From Enterobacter sp. 638 (GTDB lineage Bacteria; Pseudomonadota; Gammaproteobacteria; Enterobacterales; Enterobacteriaceae), in contig NC_009436.1 in the NCBI RefSeq assembly GCF_000016325.1, forward strand, positions 62,001 through 126,000: a stretch of 64,000 nucleotides of DNA, read 5' to 3'. Positions 1 to 9,961 of the stretch are shown here, one piece after another. The stretch's first letter is position 1. Each line of letters opens with the position of its first letter. The notes below the pieces were generated by a model. That model was not told the origin of the DNA. It saw only the letters and a program-made list of their open reading frames with translations, and made no database searches. Made by a program: the position numbers and the translations under genes.

Positions 1-1
1 G

Positions 2-3000
2 GCGAATACGCTGACCAGCAGTGCGGGCAGCAAAATTACTGCGATGGGCACGGCGACGCTGCAGGCGCTGTCGCTCATCAATCAGGGGCAGTGGGCGGCC
101 AAAAATCTGACGCTGAAAGGCGCGACGCTCAACAACAGCGGTGCGATCAGCGGCGTTAACGGACTCACGCTGGCGCAAACGGGCGCGGTGACTCAGGAGC
201 AGAGCGGGACGATGCTCTCCGGCGGGGCGCTGAACGTGAACGCTGCGTCCGTGAGTAACGACGGCAAAATTCAGGGTGCGACGCTCGGCGTAACCACCGG
301 TGTGTTGACCAATAATGGACGTTTGCAGGGCGATAACGGCGTCACGCTGGGCCTTAGCGGTAATCTGACCAATAACGCGAGCGGGGAAATTGTCAGCCGT
401 CAGGCGCTGACGGTGACCACCCCTTCCCTGTTCAATTACGGGCTGATGCAGGGCGGCGGCGAAACCAGCGTCACTGCCACCAGCCAGGCGCGGAACGACG
501 GCAAACTGTTGTCTGGCGCGCGTCTTACGCTGAACACACCGCAGTACACCGGCGCGGGCTGGCTGCAGGCGACGAATCTCATTCTGAACGCTGCGACGGC
601 GACCAACAGCGGTACCTGGGTTGCCGATCAGGCGACGCTGACGGGGAACACTTTTACCAACCAGGGCACCACACAGGCGGGAACGCTGGCCGTTAATTAC
701 AGCCAGTTGACCAACAACGGCACGCTGCTGGGCAACACGCAGTTGACGGTGGGCGCTAATCAGGTCAATCAGAGCGCGGCGGGTAAACTGTTCAGCGGCG
801 GCGATCTGTGGCTCGAAAGTAAAGGGCTGGATGTTGTCGGACAGGTCGTCTCGCTCGGCAATCTGACCTTAAAACTCACCAACGCGTTTACCAGTAAAAC
901 GGCGCTGGCCGCGGGTAAAACGCTCGCGATCAGCAGCAATGGGGCGATCGATAACCGCAGCGTGATGCAGGGGCAGGCGGTCAATTTGACGGCGGGTGGG
1001 CAGTTAAGCAATAACGGACAGATCACCACCGGAACCGGGGCGAGCACACTTTCCGGCAGTACTGTTGCGCTCAATGGTGCGGGGTCAATTCAGGGCGGCG
1101 GCGATATCAACATTGCCAGCCGCGGCAATATGACCGTCGACGGTTTTACCGGCACGCGCGGCTCCCTGACGCTCAGCGCGCCGGGATCCATCATCAACAC
1201 CGCGCTGCTGTACGCGGCCAATAATATGGCGCTGTACGCCAACAGCATCACCAACCAGCGCGGCGATATCCTCGCCGGAAATAGCCTGTGGATGCAGAAA
1301 GATGCGGCGGGAAATGCCAACAGCCAAGTGGTGAACACGTCGGGGAATATTGAGACCACGCGCGGTGATATCACGATCAGAACAGGAAGTCTGCTGAATG
1401 AGCGCGAGGGTATCAGTGAAACCCGCAGTTATCAGGCCGCGACGGACAGCCCTGCGGCAAGCGGTGCGACTTCCATTAGTGTAAAAGTCACGGACCTGCC
1501 CCCTGATGAGTGGGGATATATTTATACAGCTTACAGCGGTGCGGGTGGCGGTAATATCTTTTCAATTGTCGCGCCGATGCCAAATGGGGCCGTACAACGT
1601 TATCTGGTCGGTTCGACCGTGGTCAATGTCACCGCAACAGGAGGCGTAGCGCGCATCGCCGCTAACCGCGATCTGACTATCAACGCCGCCACGCTGAATA
1701 ACCGTGCTGGTTATTTACTTGCCGGGAATGGGATGAATCTTTCCGGCAACAGTCTGAATAACCAGTCCTGGTTTGGCTATTCAGAGGATGAATATAAGGT
1801 CTATCGTTACAATGGGAAAAAAGGCAAGGTATCCAGCCTGGAAGGAAGCCCCGCCTCTGGCAACGATAAAAACCGTCGTGTGACCTATACGCTGGATGGC
1901 GCACCTCAGTACGAAACCCATACCACCGATCAGGCCCTCCGCGCGGTGATTCAGGCCGGCGGTCAGGTTGCGGCGAATTTTACCAGTAATATTAGCAACA
2001 CGGCGACGACCTCGAATGGCGGAGGAATAAGCCATGCGATTCCAGCACCTTCCCTGAACACGCTCAGCAATAAAGCGATCGGCGGCGGGGCGCAAAAACA
2101 GAGCCTGACAAATACCGCAGCGGTGGCGGTGAACTCGCCGGAGTGGAACGATCAGCTCCAGGGTGCGTTGCAGCAAATCAACGGCGGCGGCGCGCTGGAC
2201 GGCAACGGCGCAAGCAATACCGCGCTGACCAACATTTCTACGACCCAAAAAGGCAACGCCAACCTTGGCAAACTGGACAGTCTGGCAAATGCAGGCGTCA
2301 CAACAGCGGCGCTGAATAACGCCACCGGCGGTGCGACCGGGCAGTATCAGGGTAAAACCGTGGATACCAGCGCCTATCCGCTGCCGTCAGGCAAAAACGG
2401 CTATTTTGTGATTTCCGATAACCCGAAAAGCCCGTACCTGATTAACGTCAACCCAAAACTCAACGACCTCGGAAAACTGGATCCGGCGCTGTTTGCCGAC
2501 CTGAATGCGCTGCTCGGCATTAAACCGTCGACAGCCGCGCCACAAGAGACGCGCACTGCGTTTACCGATGAAAAACAGGTGCTCGGATCGTCCTATATGC
2601 TGGGGCGTCTGAACCTCAATCCGGACTACGACTATCGCTTCCTCGGTGACGCGGCGTTTGATACCCGCTACGTCAGCAACGTTGTGCTCAATCAAACCGG
2701 CAACCGCTATCTGAACGGTATTGGCTCCGATCTCGATCAGATGCGCTATCTGATGGACAACGCTGCCGCGCAACAGCAGTCGCTCGGCCTGCAGTTTGGC
2801 GTCTCGCTGAACGCTGACCAGATCGCTGCGCTCGACCACAGCATCATCTGGTGGGAAAAAGCGACCATCAACGGCGAAACGGTGATGGTGCCGAAGGTTT
2901 ACCTGTCGCCGAAAGATGTCACCGTCAACAACGGCAGCGTGATTGCGGGCAACAACGTCACCCTGAAAAGCGGCAATATCACCAACAGCGGCAGTTCACT

Positions 3001-6000
3001 GCTGGCCAATAACAGCCTGACGATCGACAGCCAGAACAGCATCAGCAACCTCAACGACGGCCTGATGAAAGCGGGCGGAGCGCTGAACCTCAGCGCTATC
3101 GGCGATATCAATAATATCAGCTCAACCATCAGCGGTAAGACGGTGGCGCTGGAGAGCCTGGACGGCAGCATTAATAACCTGACGCTGGCGGACCAGATTG
3201 ATATCAATGCGAAGGGCAAACGCAGCAATGTGACGATCAAAGACACCGTGCTGGGCACCACGGCGTCGATTACCGCGCAGGATTCGCTGTCGCTGGAGGC
3301 GGGTAAAAACATCACCGTCACTGGCGCGAACCTGGCGTCCGGCGGCGATATGCTGCTGAATGCGTGGGGCGATATCGCCGTCAACGCCAATCAGGTGAAT
3401 GACGCCTACAGCTCCAGCCAGGCGAAAACCAGCCGTTCATCCGTGACGTATCAGGGAAGCACCGTCAGTGCGGGCGGCGATCTCATCGTCAATGCCGGGC
3501 ACAATATCGATCTCACCGCCAGCGACCTTAAAGCAGGCGGCAGCGCGGGACTGAGTGCGGGCAACGATCTGAACCTGAACGCGGCGCAAACCAGCGAAAG
3601 CAGCCGTAAAGGCAAGAGCGAATCGCACAGCACCGACCTCGATCGCACTACCGTTTCTGCAGGTGAAAACCTGGTGCTGAAAGCCGGACAGGACATCAAC
3701 GCACAGGCGGCAGCGCTGGCGGCGGAGAAAAACGTCGGGCTACAGGCCGGACGCGATGTGAATCTCGCGTCCCAGGAGACCCGCGAGGGCGACAGCTACA
3801 AGTCGAGCAAGAAAACGGTCATCAACGAGTCCGTACGCCAGCAGGGAACCGAAATCGCCAGCGGCGGTAACACGGTGATTATCGCTGGACGCGATGTCAA
3901 TTCGCAGGCCACGCAGGTTACCGCGCAGGGCGATATCGGTGTGGCGGCGGGTCACGACGTCAATCTGACGACGGCTACGGAAAGTGATTACTACTACAAA
4001 GAGCAAACCAAAACCAAGAGTGGTTTCCTCAGCAAAAAAACCACCCATACGATCCAGGAAAGTAGCGCGACGCGTGAAGCCGGAACGCTGCTGAGCGGGG
4101 ATAACGTGAAGGTCACGGCGGGAAATAACCTGCTGGTGCAAGGCTCTTCGGTGGTCGGCGACGATGAAGTGGGGCTTAAAGCCGGTAACAACGTCGATAT
4201 TGTGGCGGCGACCAACAGCAACACCGACTGGCGCTTCAAGGAGACCAAAAAGAGCGGCCTGATGGGAACCGGCGGAATTGGTTTCACCATCGGCAGCAGT
4301 AAATCCACGCACGATCTGCGCGAAAGCGGCACGACCCAAAGCCAGAGCTTCAGTACCGTGGGCTCAACGGGCGGCAACGTTGCTATTACTGCCGGTAATC
4401 AGCTCCATGTCGGTGGTGCGGATCTGGTGGCGGGCAAAGATCTTGCGCTGAAGGGCGATAGCGTCATCATCGAACCGGGGCACGATAAACGCACGCGCGA
4501 TGAGACGTTTGAACAAAAAGCGAGCGGCCTGACAGTCGCCCTTTCAGGCGCAGTGGGGAGTGCGATTAACAGCGCGGTGCAGTCGGCGCAAGCCGCTAAA
4601 GAGGAAAGTGATGGCCGACTGGCGGCGTTGCAGGCTACGAAAGCGGTGCTCTCCGGTGTGCAGGCGGGACAGGGCGCGGTCGTGGCGCAGCAGACGGGCG
4701 ATCCGGCTAACGGCTTTGGCGTCAGCATTTCTCTGACCACGCAAAAATCAAAATCGCAGAATCATGCCGAAAGCGACGTGGCGGCGGGTAGCACGCTGAA
4801 TGCGGGCGGAAACCTGGCGATCACCGCGACGGGCAAAGGGAAAAGCGAACACAGCGGCGACGTTGTGATCGCGGGCAGCCAGCTGAAAGCGGGTGGTGAC
4901 ACGTCACTGAATGCAGAAAATGACATTTTGCTGACGGGCGCGGCCAACACGCAAAAATCCACCGGCAAAAACAGCAGCAGCGGCGGTGGCGTGGGGGTGA
5001 GCATCGGTGGTGGCAGCGGCGGGGCCGGGATCAGCGTCTTCGCCAACGTTAATGCTGCAAAAGGCAATGAAAAAGGTAACGGCACCTCCTGGACTGAAAC
5101 CACGCTGGACAGCGGCGGCACGGTATCGATGACCAGCGGGCGCGACGCCATTCTGAACGGTGCGCAGGTCAGCGGCGACAAAGTTGTCGCGGATATTGGT
5201 CGCGATCTATGGATGAGCAGTCAGCAGGACAGCAACGATTTCAAATCGAAGCAAACCAGCGTGGCGGCAGGCGGTAGCTTCACCTTCGGCAGTATGACCG
5301 GCTCCGGCTACATCAGCGTCAGCCAGGACAAAATGAAGAGCACCTATGATTCGGTGCAGGAGCAGACCGGGCTGTTTGCAGGCAACGGCGGCTTTGATGT
5401 GACTGTTGGGCGCCACACTCAACTTGATGGTGCGGTGATCGCCTCGACGGCCTCGGCGGATAAAAACAGTCTGGATACCGGCACGCTCGGCTTTAGCGAT
5501 CTGCACAACGAAGCGGATTACAAAGTCAGCCATACGGGGATCAGCCTGAGCAGCAGTAAGCCATCGGGCGGCGATTTTTCGATGGGCGGGATGATTTCAG
5601 CGGCAAGTAACAGCGGGCACGCAGAAGGCACCACGCAGGCGGCGGTGGCGAACGGTACCATCACCGTGCGTGACAAGGCTAACCAGAAGCAGGACGTAGC
5701 CAACCTGAGTCGCGATACCGAAAACGCCAACGACAGCATCAGCCCGATCTTCGACAAAGAGAAAGAGCAAAATCGCCTGAAAACGGTGGGACTGATTAGC
5801 GATATTGGTAGCCAGGCTGTAAACATTGCGCAGACGCAGGGAGAAATTGCGAAGCGGAACGCGATGAGCGATCCGGTGTCACTGAATGCGGCAAAAGCGA
5901 AACTGAAAGCGGAGGGCAATGCTAACCCAACGGATAAGCAAATTGCGGATCAGGCAGGGCAAACGGCGATGCAGCAGTACGGCACGGGCAGTCCGCTGCA

Positions 6001-6943
6001 ACGCGGTATTCAGTCGGTAACAGCAGCGCTTCAAGGGCTGGCGGGCGGCAATATAGCTGGCGCGCTGGCGGGAGCGTCTGCACCGGAGCTGGCTAACATT
6101 ATCGGTCATCATATGGGCATTGATGATGACCCTGCGACCAAAGCCGTTGCACACGCTATTCTGGGCGGTGCTGTAGCGGCGTTGCAAGGTAACAATGCAA
6201 TGGCAGGGGCAGCGGGGGCTGCCGTGGGTGAAGTCATTGCCAGTCAGCTTTATCCGAATGTACCGAAAGAAAAACTGACGGAAGAGCAAAAGCAGACGAT
6301 CAGTACGCTAGCATCCATCTCCGCGGGAATAGCCGGAGGGTTAGCAGGCGATAGCACATTGTCAGCAGCGACGGGATCGCAGGCTGGCAAGAATGCGGTT
6401 GAAAATAATTCAATGTCTGAGCTTGTGCCGCCTCGCGTACAGCAGGATGCTTCTCTGGCGTTTGATCCGAGTCAGCAAGGAAAGAGCGCAGAAGAGATCA
6501 ACGCTGCAATTGATGCGTCACATTTGGGGCCTTCCTGGGGTACAGAGTATAAAGTTAAACCATATGTAAAAGGTGAAGTAGCCGCAGGCACAGGGCCCGG
6601 TTATTATTATGATACGAGTATAGACCCATACCAGATTTCAGCTAATCGTGGAGAAACATTAGCTGTCGGTGGACGCGTCTCCGGGCAGATAGGGATTCAG
6701 TTTGGACCATATTTCCCTGGGGCTATTGATTCCGAAAGAAATAGTTCCATAGGCTTAGGGCTTGGGGTCATTTCTAGCGAAATCTCTTATGGAAAAGATG
6801 GTTTTAGTTTTAGTTTCGGAGTGGGACCTGCATGGGGATGGAGCGGCGTGTCAACCAATGCTGCCGGTGAAAAAGTGGATATCAATGGTTCCTCTGGAAC
6901 TGAATTCTATCATCATGACTTCGGCCAGGATAAAGCAAAATGA
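2..6943 (+). CDS. cdiA: CdiA, contact-dependent inhibition exoprotein (5' end outside window)
   Basis: Two-partner-secreted filamentous haemagglutinin-type protein that carries a toxin tip to neighbouring cells. The frame is open from base 2, so the signal peptide and transport domain lie upstream, presumably with cdiB. About 2,313 residues are visible. Residues 1-450 (counting from the Met at 44) are beta-helix repeats rich in N, G and L. Residues 450-955 are less repetitive, where CdiA proteins carry receptor-binding and Tyr/Pro-rich regions. Residues 955-1850 are a second repeat block with many G-x-D-V/I-N-L units. A Gly/Ala-rich pretoxin region ends at VENN (6398-6409, residues 2119-2122). 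The 177-residue tip after VENN is Gly-rich with alternating aromatic residues and matches no toxin family I recognise. It overlaps the next gene by 4 nt (ATGA), the usual coupling to an immunity gene. Confidence 0.93.
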   Translation, partial: ANTLTSSAGSKITAMGTATLQALSLINQGQWAAKNLTLKGATLNNSGAISGVNGLTLAQTGAVTQEQSGTMLSGGALNVNAASVSNDGKIQGATLGVTTGVLTNNGRLQGDNGVTLGLSGNLTNNASGEIVSRQALTVTTPSLFNYGLMQGGGETSVTATSQARNDGKLLSGARLTLNTPQYTGAGWLQATNLILNAATATNSGTWVADQATLTGNTFTNQGTTQAGTLAVNYSQLTNNGTLLGNTQLTVGANQVNQSAAGKLFSGGDLWLESKGLDVVGQVVSLGNLTLKLTNAFTSKTALAAGKTLAISSNGAIDNRSVMQGQAVNLTAGGQLSNNGQITTGTGASTLSGSTVALNGAGSIQGGGDINIASRGNMTVDGFTGTRGSLTLSAPGSIINTALLYAANNMALYANSITNQRGDILAGNSLWMQKDAAGNANSQVVNTSGNIETTRGDITIRTGSLLNEREGISETRSYQAATDSPAASGATSISVKVTDLPPDEWGYIYTAYSGAGGGNIFSIVAPMPNGAVQRYLVGSTVVNVTATGGVARIAANRDLTINAATLNNRAGYLLAGNGMNLSGNSLNNQSWFGYSEDEYKVYRYNGKKGKVSSLEGSPASGNDKNRRVTYTLDGAPQYETHTTDQALRAVIQAGGQVAANFTSNISNTATTSNGGGISHAIPAPSLNTLSNKAIGGGAQKQSLTNTAAVAVNSPEWNDQLQGALQQINGGGALDGNGASNTALTNISTTQKGNANLGKLDSLANAGVTTAALNNATGGATGQYQGKTVDTSAYPLPSGKNGYFVISDNPKSPYLINVNPKLNDLGKLDPALFADLNALLGIKPSTAAPQETRTAFTDEKQVLGSSYMLGRLNLNPDYDYRFLGDAAFDTRYVSNVVLNQTGNRYLNGIGSDLDQMRYLMDNAAAQQQSLGLQFGVSLNADQIAALDHSIIWWEKATINGETVMVPKVYLSPKDVTVNNGSVIAGNNVTLKSGNITNSGSSLLANNSLTIDSQNSISNLNDGLMKAGGALNLSAIGDINNISSTISGKTVALESLDGSINNLTLADQIDINAKGKRSNVTIKDTVLGTTASITAQDSLSLEAGKNITVTGANLASGGDMLLNAWGDIAVNANQVNDAYSSSQAKTSRSSVTYQGSTVSAGGDLIVNAGHNIDLTASDLKAGGSAGLSAGNDLNLNAAQTSESSRKGKSESHSTDLDRTTVSAGENLVLKAGQDINAQAAALAAEKNVGLQAGRDVNLASQETREGDSYKSSKKTVINESVRQQGTEIASGGNTVIIAGRDVNSQATQVTAQGDIGVAAGHDVNLTTATESDYYYKEQTKTKSGFLSKKTTHTIQESSATREAGTLLSGDNVKVTAGNNLLVQGSSVVGDDEVGLKAGNNVDIVAATNSNTDWRFKETKKSGLMGTGGIGFTIGSSKSTHDLRESGTTQSQSFSTVGSTGGNVAITAGNQLHVGGADLVAGKDLALKGDSVIIEPGHDKRTRDETFEQKASGLTVALSGAVGSAINSAVQSAQAAKEESDGRLAALQATKAVLSGVQAGQGAVVAQQTGDPANGFGVSISLTTQKSKSQNHAESDVAAGSTLNAGGNLAITATGKGKSEHSGDVVIAGSQLKAGGDTSLNAENDILLTGAANTQKSTGKNSSSGGGVGVSIGGGSGGAGISVFANVNAAKGNEKGNGTSWTETTLDSGGTVSMTSGRDAILNGAQVSGDKVVADIGRDLWMSSQQDSNDFKSKQTSVAAGGSFTFGSMTGSGYISVSQDKMKSTYDSVQEQTGLFAGNGGFDVTVGRHTQLDGAVIASTASADKNSLDTGTLGFSDLHNEADYKVSHTGISLSSSKPSGGDFSMGGMISAASNSGHAEGTTQAAVANGTITVRDKANQKQDVANLSRDTENANDSISPIFDKEKEQNRLKTVGLISDIGSQAVNIAQTQGEIAKRNAMSDPVSLNAAKAKLKAEGNANPTDKQIADQAGQTAMQQYGTGSPLQRGIQSVTAALQGLAGGNIAGALAGASAPELANIIGHHMGIDDDPATKAVAHAILGGAVAALQGNNAMAGAAGAAVGEVIASQLYPNVPKEKLTEEQKQTISTLASISAGIAGGLAGDSTLSAATGSQAGKNAVENNSMSELVPPRVQQDASLAFDPSQQGKSAEEINAAIDASHLGPSWGTEYKVKPYVKGEVAAGTGPGYYYDTSIDPYQISANRGETLAVGGRVSGQIGIQFGPYFPGAIDSERNSSIGLGLGVISSEISYGKDGFSFSFGVGPAWGWSGVSTNAAGEKVDINGSSGTEFYHHDFGQDKAK
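5324..5817 (+). repeat. Direct repeat A, copy 1 (cdiA pretoxin-proximal region)
   Basis: This 494-nt stretch recurs at 7753-8246 with only a handful of differences seen by eye. It encodes the region from the FHA repeats to the start of the pretoxin region. With copy 2 it can support homologous recombination that swaps toxin tips. Confidence 0.93.
6002..6170 (+). repeat. Direct repeat B, copy 1 (pretoxin segment)
   Basis: About 169 nt encoding the pretoxin sequence around IQSVTAALQGLAGG are almost identical to 8425-8593. The sequence between repeats A and B has diverged in the two copies. Confidence 0.9.
6398..6409 (+). other. VENN motif of the expressed CdiA
   Basis: The codons read Val-Glu-Asn-Asn. 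In CDI proteins this motif separates the conserved pretoxin region from the variable toxin tip. The downstream sequence is AT-richer and unrelated to the orphan tips, marking the exchange boundary. Confidence 0.9.
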
Positions 6944-7383
6944 GTCCGGACATCATCACGATCACGTTATCAATGGCAATCTTTTTTATATCATTCTATT
7001 ACTATGCTAGAAGTAGCAAGATGCCCCTTAACTCACCCGTAGGCATGAACGAGTATTTTAGTGGCATATTTTTCCTCAGAAAAACTTCCTTTAGTTTATT
7101 TTTTGGGCGAGTAGCATTACTTATTGGATTCCCGCTGTCATATGCCCTTAAGTTTATCCGCGATGGTGAAGGTGTCGTTTACTTTCCATTGATTGTGATA
7201 ACTTGGTTTATTGCGTTATATTTTTATAAGTACGCTAACCTTTTCAATGTGTTAGATGATGGGCGGAAAGGGTTTTTTAATATCCTTCTAAAAGAAAAAG
7301 CCTGTGGGTTGGCCGGTGTATTATTATGGTTGCTCCGCGCTTTATATATTGCATCAGTAATGTATGTATTCTTGAATAGATAA
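6940..7383 (+). CDS. cdiI: CdiI-type immunity protein, multi-spanning membrane protein
   Basis: A 147-residue protein whose start codon overlaps the cdiA stop (ATGA), the standard place for the cognate immunity gene. It has about four hydrophobic segments, near residues 3-20, 50-72, 80-97 and 122-144, so it is predicted to sit in the inner membrane. A membrane immunity protein suggests the matching CdiA tip acts at the membrane; this is inference. Base composition is much AT-richer than cdiA, as is usual for exchanged tips. No named family was recognised. Confidence 0.8.
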   Translation: MSPDIITITLSMAIFFISFYYYARSSKMPLNSPVGMNEYFSGIFFLRKTSFSLFFGRVALLIGFPLSYALKFIRDGEGVVYFPLIVITWFIALYFYKYANLFNVLDDGRKGFFNILLKEKACGLAGVLLWLLRALYIASVMYVFLNR

Positions 7384-7400
7384 GGTTGTCATCATTTAGA

Positions 7401-7752
7401 AATATTGTTTTTGAGTATAACTTTTTGGGTAATAAGGATATCACCAACTTCACCGAAAAGTACGCAAATGCGAAGACTGAGGCCGAGAGAACAGCTTCTG
7501 TTTGATCTGAAAAAGCTGCACGCAGATAAGCAAAAAAAACCTTGCTACAGCTATTCCGGTTAACGAGCAGAAAGCAGAACTGGAGAAACTGAAAGTTCTA
7601 CAAGCCTCGCCGGAGTGCAATGTCAGGGACTGGTTGATTATTCGATCTCTGAACTGAACCAGTGGCAAATAATACAGAACTGCACAAAAACAACCTGAGC
7701 AAAGCGGTTCTTGCGTCGGTGATTGTGGCGTTTACGTTAAATAATCCATCAT
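7401..7752 (+). pseudogene. Decayed CdiA toxin-tip remnant
   Basis: Just after the immunity stop, the frame beginning at 7401 reads VFEYNFLG, a worn form of the VENN junction seen at 9965. It runs through TNFTEKYANAKTEAERTAS to a stop near 7488. Further short pieces continue in other frames up to the start of repeat A at 7753. No intact frame remains. It is best read as a dead orphan tip with its immunity gene lost. The rest of this interval shows no gene. Confidence 0.5.
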
Positions 7753-8246
7753 CAGGACAAAATGAAGAGCACCTATGATTCGGTGCAGGAGCAGACCGGG
7801 TTGTTTGCAGGCAACGGCGGCTTTGATGTGACGGTTGGGCGCCACACTCAACTTGATGGTGCGGTGATCGCCTCGACGGCCTCGGCGGATAAAAACAGTC
7901 TGGATACCGGCACGCTCGGCTTTAGCGATCTGCACAACGAAGCGGATTACAAAGTCAGCCATACGGGGATCAGCCTGAGCAGCAGTAAGCCATCGGGCGG
8001 CGATTTTTCGATGGGCGGGATGATTTCTGCGGCAAGCAACAGCGGGCACGCAGAAGGCACCACGCAGGCGGCGGTGGCGAACGGTACCATCACCGTGCGT
8101 GACAAGGCTAACCAGAAGCAGGACGTAGCCAACCTGAGTCGCGATACCGAAAACGCCAACGACAGCATCAGCCCGATCTTCGACAAAGAGAAAGAGCAAA
8201 ATCGCCTGAAAACGGTGGGACTGATTAGCGATATTGGTAGCCAGGC
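7753..8246 (+). repeat. Direct repeat A, copy 2 (orphan module)
   Basis: Near-identical copy of 5324-5817. The match begins abruptly at caggacaaaatg and ends where the two pretoxin regions diverge. Confidence 0.93.
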
Positions 8247-9744
8247 AGTGGACATTGCCAAAACCCAGGGCGATATCTATGCCCTGGAAGCAGTGAAAAA
8301 AGAGGTGCCAGCCCTTAAGGCAAACGCCACAGATAAAGAGCGCGAACAGTATGTGAAGGATTTGCGCAGTTCACCGGCTTATCAAAAGGAGATGGCGAAC
8401 TTTGGTACAGGCAGCACTATTCAGCGCGGTATTCAGTCGGTAACAGCAGCGCTTCAAGGGCTGGCGGGCGGCAATATAGCTGGCGCGCTGGCGGGTGCGT
8501 CTGCACCTGAACTGGCCAACATTATCGGTCATCATATGGGCATTGATGATGACCCTGCGACCAAAGCCGTTGCACACGCTATTCTGGGCGGTGTAGTGGC
8601 CTCGCTTCAGGGGAACAATGCTGCATCAGGTGCTGTGGGTGCGGCGTCGGGGGAACTGATCGCTGCTGCGATTAAAGATGCTTATTACCCTGGAAAATCT
8701 GTCAGTCAATTGAGCGAAGAAGAGAAGCAAACCATCAGTACGCTTGCTTCAATATCTGCAGGTATTGCGGGTGGAATTGCGGGCGGAGATACAGTCTCGG
8801 CTGCGAACGGAGCGCAAGCAGGTAAGAATTCTGTTGAGAATAACTATCTGAGCTACGACGAGGCTCATGTTTTTGAAAGAGAAATGACTGCCTGTCGTAA
8901 AGCTGGCCGTGAATGCGGAGATATTCAGAACAAGTATGCTGTAATTAGTGCTTATAACCGACTGAAATTGCATATTGATGTCGCCGCTGACCCTCTGACG
9001 GCTCTATCCGGGGAGGATAAATGGAATATTGAGGGCGGACTCAGCGCGGCAGGTCGACCTGGCTGGCTGTATGGTTCGCTGGAAAACAATGATGTGAAGG
9101 ACTACGTCATCGAAGGCAACAGCTACGACCTGAACTATCTGAATAGCAATACGTCACAGGGGGATAGAGCTCTAGCTTTCTTCGGTGAGCCCGAAAATTA
9201 TTGGGGGACTGTAGCGGGGGCTAGCTCACTGTTTGCTTCATCGGCAACATTGTCAGAAAAAGTTATCAGTGCCGGGCTGAGCTACGGGGCAAATGGGGCG
9301 GTCCAGATTGCAACCGGCAATACCGGTGCGAAGTTCGATTATCTCAGTTTTATGATGTCAGGCTTAACCGGTGTAGGTACAGCCGGGAAAGGATATTATG
9401 CTAACCAGTTGTTGGGTGCCGGTAGTGCTTACATGAGCAGTCAGATTGAAGGCCAGGATAGTACTGCATCAGTAGTGGGTAGTATGGCTGGTACAGGCCT
9501 TGGCTATAATCTTGGTGCTTCAATTACTAATAAGGTTGAATCGCAATACATCAAAAACCAGCTTGGAATGGACGCCAGCAAAAATGCCTTAAAATACTCT
9601 GAATCATCTTTTGGTCCCGGATATTTACTAAAAGGTGGTGAAATGAGCTCCGTTCCAGGGATTGCTGGCGGATCCGTTGGTTCGTTAATTTCGGAAGGTG
9701 CAAGTAGTGGAGTTCAGCAAGAAGTTAATGGAGGTGGTAAATGA
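7762..9744 (+). CDS. Orphan CdiA C-terminal module 2
   Basis: A 660-residue open frame without a secretion signal. Residues 1-160 repeat the main CdiA sequence, residues 160-357 are pretoxin, and VENN lies at 8833-8844 (residues 358-361). The tip that follows (about 300 residues) begins with a Cys-containing segment (CRKAGRECG) and a WNIEGGLSAAGRPG stretch. It ends in a long Gly/Ala/Ser-rich, moderately hydrophobic region. No ribosome-binding site is evident at the first ATG, which is simply where the duplicated cdiA segment starts, so it is probably silent unless recombined into cdiA. It overlaps the next gene by 4 nt. The toxin class was not recognised. A membrane-active tip is plausible because the partner is a small membrane protein. 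Confidence 0.82.
   Translation: MKSTYDSVQEQTGLFAGNGGFDVTVGRHTQLDGAVIASTASADKNSLDTGTLGFSDLHNEADYKVSHTGISLSSSKPSGGDFSMGGMISAASNSGHAEGTTQAAVANGTITVRDKANQKQDVANLSRDTENANDSISPIFDKEKEQNRLKTVGLISDIGSQAVDIAKTQGDIYALEAVKKEVPALKANATDKEREQYVKDLRSSPAYQKEMANFGTGSTIQRGIQSVTAALQGLAGGNIAGALAGASAPELANIIGHHMGIDDDPATKAVAHAILGGVVASLQGNNAASGAVGAASGELIAAAIKDAYYPGKSVSQLSEEEKQTISTLASISAGIAGGIAGGDTVSAANGAQAGKNSVENNYLSYDEAHVFEREMTACRKAGRECGDIQNKYAVISAYNRLKLHIDVAADPLTALSGEDKWNIEGGLSAAGRPGWLYGSLENNDVKDYVIEGNSYDLNYLNSNTSQGDRALAFFGEPENYWGTVAGASSLFASSATLSEKVISAGLSYGANGAVQIATGNTGAKFDYLSFMMSGLTGVGTAGKGYYANQLLGAGSAYMSSQIEGQDSTASVVGSMAGTGLGYNLGASITNKVESQYIKNQLGMDASKNALKYSESSFGPGYLLKGGEMSSVPGIAGGSVGSLISEGASSGVQQEVNGGGK
8425..8593 (+). 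repeat. Direct repeat B, copy 2
   Basis: Near-identical to 6002-6170 within the pretoxin region of orphan module 2. Confidence 0.9.
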
Positions 9745-9959
9745 ACCGTCCTGTATTAGAACTTATTAAGTTAATATTAATTTTTTCTGCGACTTGCTCT
9801 ATCGGGGTGATTGTTAGTCTTTGGCTTATCACACGAAATCCCATCGCTCTAACTGTATATATAAAATATGGATGTATTGGTGCTGCAGTTGGGGTTTGGA
9901 TCGGTGCTGGAATTTGGTTGTTATTCTATCTGCAAGTACGAAGGCACTTTCGTAAGTAA
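9741..9959 (+). CDS. Small membrane CdiI-type immunity protein (module 2)
   Basis: A 72-residue protein starting at the ATGA overlap with orphan tip 2. It has two hydrophobic segments (about residues 8-30 and 41-65) and a basic end, RRHFRK. Small two-span immunity proteins are known for membrane-depolarising CDI toxins such as that of E. coli EC93, so a similar role is plausible but not shown. Its C-terminal part (GAGIW, basic tail) resembles the protein at 16167-16418. Both genes are followed by the same taatagttgttga junction. Confidence 0.7.
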   Translation: MNRPVLELIKLILIFSATCSIGVIVSLWLITRNPIALTVYIKYGCIGAAVGVWIGAGIWLLFYLQVRRHFRK

Positions 9960-9961
9960 TA

